A DNA stretch of 64,000 bases from Paenibacillus brevis (GTDB lineage: Bacteria > Bacillota > Bacilli > Paenibacillales > Paenibacillaceae): NCBI RefSeq assembly GCF_018919145.1, contig NZ_JAHLQJ010000020.1, positions 1 through 64,000 on the forward strand, given 5' to 3'. A model generated the notes under the pieces. It ran no database searches, had not been told where the DNA came from, and saw only the letters and a list, made by a program, of their open reading frames with translations. Position numbers and translations under genes: made by a program. Below are positions 8,400-16,357 of the stretch, piece by piece. The stretch's first letter is position 1, and each line of letters begins with the position of its first letter.

Positions 8400-9413
8400 A
8401 TGGGCGCAAGAATTAAAGACGTAGCCGAACGAGCGGGTGTCTCCGTTACTAGTGTGTCCAGAGTACTGAATGGAGAAAAATATATTAGCCAGCATATTCT
8501 TGATAAGGTGAATCAGGCGATTAAGGAGCTGAACTACTCCCCAAGCCAGATTGCCCGCAGTTTAAAAAAGCAGAAGACCAATACCATTGGTGTCATTGTT
8601 CCCGATTTAACGAATTATTTCTGTTCAACGATATTAAGCAGTATCGAGGAAAGTGCCAGCGAATATGGTTATAATCTGATCGTCTGCAATATTGCAGAGA
8701 ATCTGGATAAGGAATTGAGATACCTGCATGCTGTACGGGAGATGCGGGTAGATGGCATCATCATCATGCATCAAAAGGTAGATGAACGCATTCTTTCTTT
8801 TATAGAAGGTGCTTCTATGCCCATCCTGTTCTCGTGCGTACGTTCCCCGCTGCCGGACAGGTTCTCCGTACTGATTAATGACTATCAGGCGGCATCGGAT
8901 GCCACTGAATATCTCATTGGCCTTGGTCATCGCCGAATTGCCTTCCTGGGCGGGGATCTGGAGGATGTGACTTCAGGCCAAAGCCGCTATCAAGGTTATT
9001 TGGACGCCTTGAACAAATCCGGTATTCCGCTTAATCCTGATTGGATCAGATTCGGCAACTACAAGCAGGAGAGCGGACGATTAAGCATGAAGGAGATTCT
9101 GGAGCATGGAACAGAAGCGCGGCCTACAGTTGTTTTTGCCGCAAGCGATGATATGGCCGTGGGGGCCATGAACTGCATCCTTGATTATGGACTCCGCATT
9201 CCCGAGGATATATCTATTATGGGATTTGACGATAGTCTGATTGCCAAGGCGGTCAGACCCATGCTTACCTCCATGCATCAGCCTGCCCGCGAGCTCGGAC
9301 GGACTTCGCTTGAATATCTGCACAACTTGATTGAAGACCGGGGGCAGGCGAGCTGCAAAGAAATTTATCTGCCGCATCGGATCATGGAGCGGGCCAGCTG
9401 TCGAAGAATATAA
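8400..9413 (+). CDS. LacI-family transcriptional regulator (second copy)
   Basis: A 337-residue repressor with an N-terminal LacI helix-turn-helix (IKDVAERAGVSVTSVSRVLNG), hinge (NYSPSQIARSL) and periplasmic-binding-like effector domain. AAGGAGTGATC precedes the ATG. A TATAAT at 8338-8343 is a plausible -10 without a good -35. Its recognition helix VSVTSVSR is almost the same as that of the regulator at 221 (VSVTTVSR), so either could bind the shared operators. It is flanked by terminators, hence monocistronic. The downstream PHP/MATE/ABC genes are its likely targets, which is inference from position. Confidence 0.9.
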   Translation: MGARIKDVAERAGVSVTSVSRVLNGEKYISQHILDKVNQAIKELNYSPSQIARSLKKQKTNTIGVIVPDLTNYFCSTILSSIEESASEYGYNLIVCNIAENLDKELRYLHAVREMRVDGIIIMHQKVDERILSFIEGASMPILFSCVRSPLPDRFSVLINDYQAASDATEYLIGLGHRRIAFLGGDLEDVTSGQSRYQGYLDALNKSGIPLNPDWIRFGNYKQESGRLSMKEILEHGTEARPTVVFAASDDMAVGAMNCILDYGLRIPEDISIMGFDDSLIAKAVRPMLTSMHQPARELGRTSLEYLHNLIEDRGQASCKEIYLPHRIMERASCRRI

Positions 9414-9432
9414 TATGAATCACCCTATAATC

Positions 9433-9467
9433 AGGTCCGTCCAAGTTGACGGACCTGCTTTTTCTTT
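9433..9467 (+). terminator. Terminator of the second LacI gene
   Basis: AGGTCCGTC-CAAGTT-GACGGACCT, a perfect nine-base-pair stem, followed by GCTTTTTCTTT. Confidence 0.88.
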
Positions 9468-9564
9468 ATATCAATATACGAACCGATCAAGCCGCTATAT
9501 TTAACATAAATCGACGAAAAATCAGGAGTTTATTTAACAAGCAATGATTATGCTAGTGTTGTTC

Positions 9565-9578
9565 AGGTATCGATACCA
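9565..9578. promoter_or_regulatory. LacI-type operator (AGGTATCGATACCA) before the PHP operon
   Basis: It differs in one base from the perfect palindrome at 186-199 and lies 35 bases before the first gene of the PHP/MATE cluster. It links this cluster to the 1342 operon. Confidence 0.65.
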
Positions 9579-9613
9579 TATCGATGAATACTGCGGGAAA
9601 GAGGTATAGACCC

Positions 9614-10084
9614 ATGCCTAAAGATATTATCTCGGTGGAGGGAAAGCTTACTCCGCTTAGTTCCAAAACCCATATTACTTACCAATTTCACTTGGAGGAT
9701 GCCTTGTCATCACTGGAGATCGACTTCAGGTATGCGCCCAAGCCCTTTTTAGACAAAGAAGCATCAAAGCCGCTTATTTTAGAAGCTATCGAGAGCTACT
9801 CCGATCCGGCATGGGCGGAGCTGTATAAGAAGCAATGGGAGAATTACTATCCCTTGCAGAATTTGCTGACCCTATCTCTGGACAGCCCCTCGGGCTTCCG
9901 CGGTTCGGCGCACCGGCATGCCCCAGAGCAACGGCATTTGATCTGCCCGGATGTGAGCAAGACCTCTCCCGGGTTCATCGCCGGGGACGTCCCCTCCGGC
10001 ATTTGGAAGATCACGATTAGCGTGCACTGCGTTGTTACACCCGATTGCCGTTATGAATTATCGGTAAGGGGGACTGGCAGATGA
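9614..10084 (+). CDS. Hypothetical protein encoded with a PHP phosphoesterase
   Basis: A 156-residue protein of unknown function, without signal peptide or membrane segments. The sequence is rich in predicted strands (ISVEGKLTPL, KTHITYQFHLE, WKITISVHCVV), consistent with a beta-sandwich. I infer a substrate-binding or accessory role for the next enzyme. ATG 9614 is chosen because AAAGAGG precedes it by nine bases; an upstream in-frame ATG (9584) has no ribosome site and lies six bases after the operator. The stop overlaps the PHP start as ATGA, so the two are translationally coupled and probably work together. Confidence 0.7.
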   Translation: MPKDIISVEGKLTPLSSKTHITYQFHLEDALSSLEIDFRYAPKPFLDKEASKPLILEAIESYSDPAWAELYKKQWENYYPLQNLLTLSLDSPSGFRGSAHRHAPEQRHLICPDVSKTSPGFIAGDVPSGIWKITISVHCVVTPDCRYELSVRGTGR

Positions 10085-11094
10085 GATGGCTTCCATTCGA
10101 GCTTCATACCCATACGCCCCATAGTGACGGAACACATTCCTTGCTGGAGATGTGCCGGGCAGCCGCAGAGCTTGGACTTGAAGGGATCGCTCTTACGGAT
10201 CACAACACCGTATCGGGACTGGCAGATGCCGAAGCGGTTAGCAGACAGACAGGCATTACCATCATTCCCGGCATGGAATGGACGACATTCTACGGACACA
10301 TGCTGACCCTTGGCGCGCCTTATTGCGAATGGAGGGATCTCGGTCCCCATGACATTCACAAAGGCATCGCCCGCGTTCATGAGCAGGGCGGGATCGTAGG
10401 CATTGCCCATCCCTACAGCTTCGGCAGTCCGATCTGTACAGGCTGCCATTGGGATTACACTGTAAGCGACTGGGATCAGATTGACTATATGGAGGTATGG
10501 CATGAGACGATGCCTTCCATGAAGAATCATAATGTACCGGCTTTCAGTCAATGGACCGAGCTGTTGAACCAAGGGTACCGGATATCCGCTACAGCCGGCC
10601 GGGATTGGCATAGATCGGATCCGGACGCCCCTCTGGCGGCTTACACGTATATCGGTCTTCCGGATGCACCCTTGCCGCATTCATTAACCGATATTATTGC
10701 GGCAATCAGGCAGGGACGGCTTTGCCTGAGCATGGGACCGCTTTTGGAGATCCGTCTCAACCTGGGAGATGGTCAATACGGGCTTGGAAATGAGGTTCCT
10801 TTGCCCATCAAGCAGGGTCACCCTGAAGCGGAGTTGACGGTAAAGATCACATGTTCAACACAGCCCGAGCGACCTTGGGGAGCGGAGAGAGGCAGCCTGA
10901 TCATCATAGATTCAAATCTGGGAGAGCTGGCAAAAGTACCGGCCCTCGAGTACGACGGTCTGCCGATTTCCCTGACAACTGCAGGATTGCGGTGGCTGCG
11001 CGCCCGGCTGTTCGGCACAATCAACGGAATCCTGACAACCATAGCCTGCACCAATGCGGTTTATTTCGCAAATGAACAGCCGAATGAAGAATAA
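10081..11094 (+). CDS. PHP-domain metal-dependent phosphoesterase (CehA/McbA-like)
   Basis: A 337-residue hydrolase of the PHP superfamily. Metal-binding motifs appear in the expected order: HTHTPHSDG near the N-terminus, LTDHNT, GMEWTTFYGH, IAHPYSFG and AGRDWHR (Asp-x-His). The family hydrolyses phosphoesters using two or three metal ions. It is coupled to the upstream small protein by an ATGA overlap and followed closely by a MATE exporter. A role in processing a phosphorylated sugar or nucleotide-like compound is inference. The region after about residue 240 is beta-rich and may be an extra domain. Confidence 0.85.
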   Translation: MRWLPFELHTHTPHSDGTHSLLEMCRAAAELGLEGIALTDHNTVSGLADAEAVSRQTGITIIPGMEWTTFYGHMLTLGAPYCEWRDLGPHDIHKGIARVHEQGGIVGIAHPYSFGSPICTGCHWDYTVSDWDQIDYMEVWHETMPSMKNHNVPAFSQWTELLNQGYRISATAGRDWHRSDPDAPLAAYTYIGLPDAPLPHSLTDIIAAIRQGRLCLSMGPLLEIRLNLGDGQYGLGNEVPLPIKQGHPEAELTVKITCSTQPERPWGAERGSLIIIDSNLGELAKVPALEYDGLPISLTTAGLRWLRARLFGTINGILTTIACTNAVYFANEQPNEE

Positions 11095-11113
11095 CTGCAA
11101 GAAAGAGGGGGCC

Positions 11114-12517
11114 ATGCAGCATCCAAGACTAAGCAGCCCTGCCCCTTTGACCTTGCCGGGTTTGGCCGGACCTTTGTTTCTGAGCCAACTCGTGCAGACG
11201 GTCATCCTCACCATCGATACTTTGATGCTTAGCCAATATTCTGGTCTTGCCGTTGCCGCGGTAGGTACGGTCTCGCAATTGCTCACAACCGTCAATTTGC
11301 TGTTTGGATTCGCTACCGTAGGGGCCGGAATCATTATGAGCCAATTGAACGGCTCGGGGAAGCGGGCTGAGGCGGCTGGTGTCGCCCGGACTGCGATTAT
11401 AGCGAATCTGCTGCTTGGAGGTATAGCCAGCGTCGTATTGTTCCTGTTCACTGAACCGATCCTGCGTACCATCTCTTTGCCGAAGGAATTAATGCAATAC
11501 GGAACGGTGTATCTGTCGGTTACAGGATTAGCCTCAATTGCCACGGCTTTTATTATGACTGCGGAAATGGTTCTGCGCATGAATGGCATGGTCAAACGGA
11601 TGCTTTTGCTATCCTTCACGATGGTTACTCTCAATACGCTTGGCAATTATTTGGTGTTGTTTGAACCCTTTGGCCTGCCCTCGTATGGGGTCGGGGGTGT
11701 GGCATGGGTGACTTTTGGAAGCAAGCTGATTGGCGTGGCGTTGGCGGTGGTGCTGTTGATTCGTGCGATGGGTCAAGCTTTGTTCAGGGTTAAGGGCTTC
11801 TCGTTCCGGCTTGCTGATGTGAAGGAAATCTTCAAGCTAGGTATTCCCTCTGCCGGGGAGAATCTCTCCTATTCTGCTTCCCAGGTAGTCATTATGATGA
11901 TCGTGACGTTCCTTGGAACTTCAGCCATCAACACCAAGATATACACACAGACGCTTACCGGATATATCTTTCTGATATCGGTTTCTATCGGCCAAGCGAC
12001 CTCGATCATCATTGGTCATCTGATCGGAGCCGGAAAATCAGAGCAGGCGAAAACCACCGGGCTTCGGCATCTCAGAATTGGGCTATTCTTAAGCTGTTCC
12101 GTCAATCTGCTCCTGTATCTGTTGTCCAAGCCGCTAATGGGTTTGTTTACGGCGGACAGCCATGTTATTAACATGGCTTCCAACCTGATCCTGCTGTCCG
12201 TCCTGCTAGAAGCAGCCCGTGCCTGCAATGTCATTATGATTGCTTCGCTGAATGCTAGCGGTGAGGTGAAATATCCTGTTATGTTGGGCCTTATCATGAT
12301 GTGGGGAGTGAGCGTCCCTGCTGCTTATCTGTTCGGAATCGTATGGGGCTATGGGATATACGGCATTTGGCTGGCTTTTATTATAGATGAATGGATTAGA
12401 GCCTACTTCATGCTCCGACGCTGGAAATTAGAGAAGTGGCGGCAAATTCGCTTGTCCGCTCTCGAACCCAAATACAGTAGTCCGGAATTGCAGCCCAATG
12501 TCGAATCAACCACTTGA
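11114..12517 (+). CDS. MATE-family efflux transporter
   Basis: A 467-residue membrane protein with about twelve hydrophobic segments and two homologous halves, typical of MATE cation- or proton-coupled exporters. ATG 11114 follows AAAGAGG by five bases; an in-frame ATG at 11054 lies inside the PHP gene. It resembles the MATE protein at 38016 throughout, for example the shared C-terminal MWGVSVPAAYLFG/MWGVSVPLAYLLG stretch, so the two look like paralogues. Location in a sugar/phosphoesterase cluster suggests export of a product or a toxic analogue. The stop codon lies immediately before a repeat fragment (12522-12553). Confidence 0.9.
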   Translation: MQHPRLSSPAPLTLPGLAGPLFLSQLVQTVILTIDTLMLSQYSGLAVAAVGTVSQLLTTVNLLFGFATVGAGIIMSQLNGSGKRAEAAGVARTAIIANLLLGGIASVVLFLFTEPILRTISLPKELMQYGTVYLSVTGLASIATAFIMTAEMVLRMNGMVKRMLLLSFTMVTLNTLGNYLVLFEPFGLPSYGVGGVAWVTFGSKLIGVALAVVLLIRAMGQALFRVKGFSFRLADVKEIFKLGIPSAGENLSYSASQVVIMMIVTFLGTSAINTKIYTQTLTGYIFLISVSIGQATSIIIGHLIGAGKSEQAKTTGLRHLRIGLFLSCSVNLLLYLLSKPLMGLFTADSHVINMASNLILLSVLLEAARACNVIMIASLNASGEVKYPVMLGLIMMWGVSVPAAYLFGIVWGYGIYGIWLAFIIDEWIRAYFMLRRWKLEKWRQIRLSALEPKYSSPELQPNVESTT

Positions 12518-12521
12518 AAAC

Positions 12522-12553
12522 CTTCGTGATCGAAAGATGACTTTTTGAACAAC
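12522..12553 (-). repeat. End fragment of the MITE-like repeat
   Basis: The reverse complement of this 32-base segment matches the left end of the repeat at 55279 with one mismatch, including the terminal GTTGTTCAAAAAGTC. The rest of the element is absent, so this is a truncated or solo end, directly after the MATE stop codon. Confidence 0.75.
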
Positions 12554-12601
12554 CGCTAAAATGATTAATTTTCGAAATGAACAGCAAGGAGGATGGTTCC
12601 C

Positions 12602-13531
12602 TTGTCCAACCACATGTCAAAGGCTACACCGCTGGGCGTCTTAGACCAAAGCATCCTGCGTAAACGCAATAAAAGGATCCGGAGGCAGCCTACGCTTGCC
12701 TGGTATCTGTTTCTTCTGCCCACCTTGCTTGGTATAGCGGTGTTCATGATCTATCCGCTGGCGGAGTCGCTGCGGCTCAGCTTCACCAAGGGGGCCGACG
12801 AGCGATTCGTTGGACTGGACAATTACGCGAGCGTACTGGAGTCAGGCACCTTCTGGTACTCGGTGTACAACACGCTTTACATTACGGTCTTTCAGCTTCT
12901 GATTGCCATTCCGATCGGTTTCATCATTGCTTGCCTGATCAACAATTTACGTCGTGGCTCCAACTTCTTCAAGGTGCTGTTCTATCTGCCCAACGTCACT
13001 TCTATTGTTGCAGCTGCCACTGTCTTTCTGGCGCTTCTTCATCCGGATGGACCCCTTAACTATGCAGCGCAACTGTTGGGTTTCGAGAAGGTAATCTGGC
13101 TGTCACAGCCGCTCTCGGCCAAGTGGGGTGCAATCATTCTCTCGGTCTGGCATTGGCTGGGCTTCGTCATCATTATTAATCTGGCCAACTTGCAGGCAAT
13201 ATCAAGCGACTACTATGAGGCGGCCGCTATCGACGGGGCTTCCGGCTTTAAACAGTGGTTGTACATCACCTTGCCGAATATGGTTGGAAGTCTGACGGTT
13301 CTGTTCATCATTGGCTGGATTGGCGGCTTGCAGCGTTTCTCGGATGCTTATATGCTTGGCGGCTTGCAGGGAAGCCCGGCACGCTCCTTGCACACGGTTG
13401 TCGGGTTTATCTTCGAAAGGGGGTTCGGAGGTCATGAATATGGCCTGGCCTCTGCAGCGTCATATATTCTGTTCCTCTTTATTCTGATTTTCACTTACAT
13501 CAATACCAAAGTCACAAAGATGAAGATATAA
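12602..13531 (+). CDS. Sugar ABC transporter permease (MalF/UgpA-like)
   Basis: A 309-residue inner permease of the MalF class with six main hydrophobic segments and the EAA loop (YEAAAIDGASGFKQWLYITLP) that docks to the ATPase. The TTG at 12602 is preferred because AAGGAGG (12586-12592) lies nine bases before it; ATG 12593 is too close and ATG 12614 is an alternative. It forms an operon with the MalG-type permease and binding protein that follow. No ATPase gene is present, so it presumably uses a shared MsmX-like ATPase encoded elsewhere, as is common in Bacillales. Confidence 0.9.
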   Translation: MSNHMSKATPLGVLDQSILRKRNKRIRRQPTLAWYLFLLPTLLGIAVFMIYPLAESLRLSFTKGADERFVGLDNYASVLESGTFWYSVYNTLYITVFQLLIAIPIGFIIACLINNLRRGSNFFKVLFYLPNVTSIVAAATVFLALLHPDGPLNYAAQLLGFEKVIWLSQPLSAKWGAIILSVWHWLGFVIIINLANLQAISSDYYEAAAIDGASGFKQWLYITLPNMVGSLTVLFIIGWIGGLQRFSDAYMLGGLQGSPARSLHTVVGFIFERGFGGHEYGLASAASYILFLFILIFTYINTKVTKMKI

Positions 13532-13546
13532 GGTGGGGTCTATAGC

Positions 13547-14392
13547 ATGTTGAGTGTAACTGGAAAAGGGAGATTGGTTAACGGATTGTTGTTCCTGCTC
13601 CTGCTTGGATTGGGTGTGCTGATGTTGTACCCCTTCCTCTGGATGATCAGCGTCAGCCTGGAGAGGACCAGCAACATAGCCGTTCCGTTTCCGCCTCGGC
13701 TAATTCCGGAGCAGTTCTCCCTATTCAACTATAAGCTGGTATTCGAGAATGGGGTCCTGTTCAAGACCTATGCCAATTCGGCCATCATTTCATTGTTTAG
13801 CGTCCTGCTCAGTGTGTCTTCCGCCCTGCTGGCCGGCTATGCCTTTTCCAGAGGGGAATTCAGAGGCAAGAAGTTTCTATTCTTTGCCGTTCTGGCTACC
13901 ATGATGATCCCGTTCGAGGCCCGGCTGATTCCGATGTTCAGTATGTTCAATGATCTCGGGATGATTAATACCAAATACCCTCTGATATTTCCAGCGATCA
14001 TTAATGCGCTTGGCATTGTGCTGGTGAAGCAATATTTTGACCGTCTTCCTGAAGGGTTGCGTGAATCAGCCAAGATTGATGGGGCTAATGAATTTACGAT
14101 CTTCTTCCGTATTTTCGCTCCCTTGACCGGGCCGATCACAGCAACGCTGGCGATTCTGGCCTTCCAGGACAGCTGGAACTCCTTCCTGTGGCCGCTCGTT
14201 GTCATCAACGATCAGGACATGAAGACCGTGCCGTTATTTCTGTCCAGCTTCTCTTCGGAGAATGGCAGCCGGTTGGTGGGAGTAACGATGGCTACTGCGG
14301 CAATGAGTATTCTGCCGATCGTGGTTGTGTTTCTATTTTTACAAAAATACATTATCCGCAGCATTGCCCTTAGCGGCTTGAAGGGAGAGTGA
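13547..14392 (+). CDS. Sugar ABC transporter permease (MalG/UgpE-like)
   Basis: A 281-residue membrane permease with six hydrophobic segments and an EAA-type loop (LRESAKIDGANEFTIFFRIFAPL). It starts 15 bases after the MalF-type gene, preceded by AAGGTGGGG. It pairs with that permease to form the channel of a CUT1-class sugar importer. The binding-protein gene follows after a 350-base gap occupied by a MITE-like repeat, an unusual interruption for an otherwise compact transporter operon. Confidence 0.9.
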   Translation: MLSVTGKGRLVNGLLFLLLLGLGVLMLYPFLWMISVSLERTSNIAVPFPPRLIPEQFSLFNYKLVFENGVLFKTYANSAIISLFSVLLSVSSALLAGYAFSRGEFRGKKFLFFAVLATMMIPFEARLIPMFSMFNDLGMINTKYPLIFPAIINALGIVLVKQYFDRLPEGLRESAKIDGANEFTIFFRIFAPLTGPITATLAILAFQDSWNSFLWPLVVINDQDMKTVPLFLSSFSSENGSRLVGVTMATAAMSILPIVVVFLFLQKYIIRSIALSGLKGE

Positions 14393-14421
14393 TAGCGGAG
14401 GTTGCGAGGTCACTTAAAGAG

Positions 14422-14666
14422 GTTGTTCAAAAAGTCGTCTTTCCAGGACGAAGCAGATCATGAAGCGGATTCGGCGTCGAATCTTGAATTCAGCCGTGCC
14501 TAAGCGGATACTTCCGAAGTATGTTTCCTGCGGAAACATTTCAGTTGCTCACGTACCCAACGTACGCTGCGCTACTCAGTCCCTAGCTTCATCCGACCTA
14601 AAGCGTTTTGAAAAAACGCACATCGGAAGCATAAGCTTCGATCCTGAAAACCCGACTTTTTGAACA
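14422..14666. repeat. MITE-like intergenic repeat, full copy (245 bp)
   Basis: It begins GTTGTTCAAAAAGTC and ends GACTTTTTGAAC, giving 12-base terminal inverted repeats. Internal hairpins include GATTCG-GCGT-CGAATC, ATACTTC-C-GAAGTAT and ATGTTTCC-TGC-GGAAACAT. The copy at 55279-55486 shares the ends and the hairpin order, with paired substitutions in the stems. No convincing coding sequence lies inside. Confidence 0.8.
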
Positions 14667-14743
14667 CGTATTTAATGAGGCGGGACTGGTAAGCAGGCAA
14701 GCGGCAATTCGTAAAAAATATAATGGAGTTGGGAGAACTGATC

Positions 14744-16150
14744 ATGTTTAATAAATTGACCTTGAAGTTGATAGGAACGCTGCTGGCGTCCACTATGATT
14801 CTGAGCGCATGTGGAACAAACGGTAATTCTAACGGGGCAGCGAAGAATAACAACCAGCCGGCACCAACAGAAAGTACCAGTAATGCAGCAGTGGAGACGA
14901 ATGAGAAACCGACTGGAAAATTGAAGGTGCAGCTTGTCGGCGACTTCTCGCTGGAAGACAAGACCGATCCCGTCTCCGGCCAAACCTCCAAGGGCGTAAA
15001 GGTGCTGAAGGATGAGTTCGAGAAGCAGTATCCTGGAGCCGAAGTCGAGTTCATTCTTATGGGCTGGGATAACTATAACGAGAAGACGCAAACGATGCTT
15101 CAATCCGGGGCAGCCGATGTATATCAAGTGCCGGGGATTACCACTTTTGTCGAGCAAGGACTGCTGGAGCCGTTGCAGCCCTACATTGATAAGGACAGCT
15201 TTGATATGGGAAGCTATCTGACTGGACAGGTGGAGGGTTGGATGGCCATGGGGCCGAATGATCAGGACCTGCAGATTTATGGACTGCCTTTTATCGGTGA
15301 TTCGCGTGTTATTGTGTACGACCGCCAACTGTTTGATGATTGGGGGGTAGAATACCTTTCCGAATCTCCGACGATTGAGGAAGTGTTGGAGAAGGCCTCC
15401 AAGATGACAGGCAAAAACCCCAAGACGGGCGAACAGAACTATGGTCTGACCTTCAAGGGCGGGGATGCAGCCGATACGGTCATGAATATTAACGAATCGT
15501 TGGGCGGACAGTGGGGCACCGGGTTTCTGTGGAAGGACATGAAGCTGGAATTCGATAGCGAGACTATGGTGCAAGCGACCGATTTGCTGAAAGAAGCACT
15601 CGAGTATGCGCCAGAGGGAACCATGGCTGGACAAGGCGCCGAAAATTTCTTGACGGAGAAGAACAACATTGCGATCAACTTGCGTCAAACTCCGGGCTTC
15701 ATCAACTCGCTGGCCAACCTCGGGCTGGAGGACCGCTACGAGGCAGCCTTGCTATTTAAGAATCAGACAACAGGAATGGGCGGTATGTTCGCCGGAAGTC
15801 CTTTCTCCATCGGAGCATCCAGCAGTAATAAGGACCTGGCCTGGGAATGGCTGAAATTCAGCGGTAGCGAGTTCTTCCAGCAATATATGTGGGATGAACA
15901 GCGTTCACAGAGCATGCCGGTTATCAAGGCAGCTGAGAATTGGTCTTCCGTGAAGGAGATTGGACAGATGGATATTATCCTGAAGTCAATGAGCCAGCTA
16001 TGGACACCGCGTTATCCATATCGCTCCGGTCAACCGCGCTACATTCTGTCAGAGAATGTGGAGCGTGTAATGTTAGGTGAGCTAAGCTCGGCCGAAGGAA
16101 TGAAGAAGGCTCAAGAGGAAGCTACCAAATGGTTAGCCGATCAACAGTAA
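14744..16150 (+). CDS. Sugar ABC transporter substrate-binding lipoprotein (MalE/UgpB-like)
   Basis: A 468-residue extracellular binding protein of the SBP_bac_1 class. The signal peptide ends in a lipobox LSAC (Cys about residue 23), followed by an Asn/Ser/Thr-rich linker typical of exposed Gram-positive lipoproteins. The mature domain starts GKLKVQLVGDFS. ATG 14744 follows a GGGAGA ribosome site; an in-frame ATG at 14723 would add a seven-residue acidic leader and is unlikely. It serves the two permeases upstream, from which it is separated by the repeat at 14422. The substrate is unknown. Confidence 0.9.
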   Translation: MFNKLTLKLIGTLLASTMILSACGTNGNSNGAAKNNNQPAPTESTSNAAVETNEKPTGKLKVQLVGDFSLEDKTDPVSGQTSKGVKVLKDEFEKQYPGAEVEFILMGWDNYNEKTQTMLQSGAADVYQVPGITTFVEQGLLEPLQPYIDKDSFDMGSYLTGQVEGWMAMGPNDQDLQIYGLPFIGDSRVIVYDRQLFDDWGVEYLSESPTIEEVLEKASKMTGKNPKTGEQNYGLTFKGGDAADTVMNINESLGGQWGTGFLWKDMKLEFDSETMVQATDLLKEALEYAPEGTMAGQGAENFLTEKNNIAINLRQTPGFINSLANLGLEDRYEAALLFKNQTTGMGGMFAGSPFSIGASSSNKDLAWEWLKFSGSEFFQQYMWDEQRSQSMPVIKAAENWSSVKEIGQMDIILKSMSQLWTPRYPYRSGQPRYILSENVERVMLGELSSAEGMKKAQEEATKWLADQQ

Positions 16151-16178
16151 GGCTATGATGAAGGCAAAAGCCTGATGT

Positions 16179-16207
16179 AAAGGACGCTCGATCAGGGCGT
16201 CCTTTAG
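16179..16207 (+). terminator. Terminator of the CUT1 importer operon
   Basis: AAAGGACGC and GCGTCCTTT arms with a nine-base loop. The downstream T tract is weak (AGTTGTATT). Confidence 0.6.
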
Positions 16208-16357
16208 TTGTATTATTTCCCGCCCCCGCTTCCGATAATCTTTCCGCCATACTCAGGAAATTCTGCCCCGAGTTTTCACAGAGATTACTTTGCGATGAAT
16301 CAGCGATTATGATGGCGTGTTACTTTGGGGATAGGTATTGAGAAAGGGAGTGGCTAA

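Noticed and set aside
14460-14663. 67-codon frame inside the MITE-like repeat
   Set aside because: The sequence is explained by hairpins, the frame is not kept in the 55279 copy, and no ribosome site precedes it.
14672-15688. 338-codon frame antisense to the sugar-binding lipoprotein
   Set aside because: The opposite strand encodes a clear binding lipoprotein; the antisense product is unlike any protein I know.
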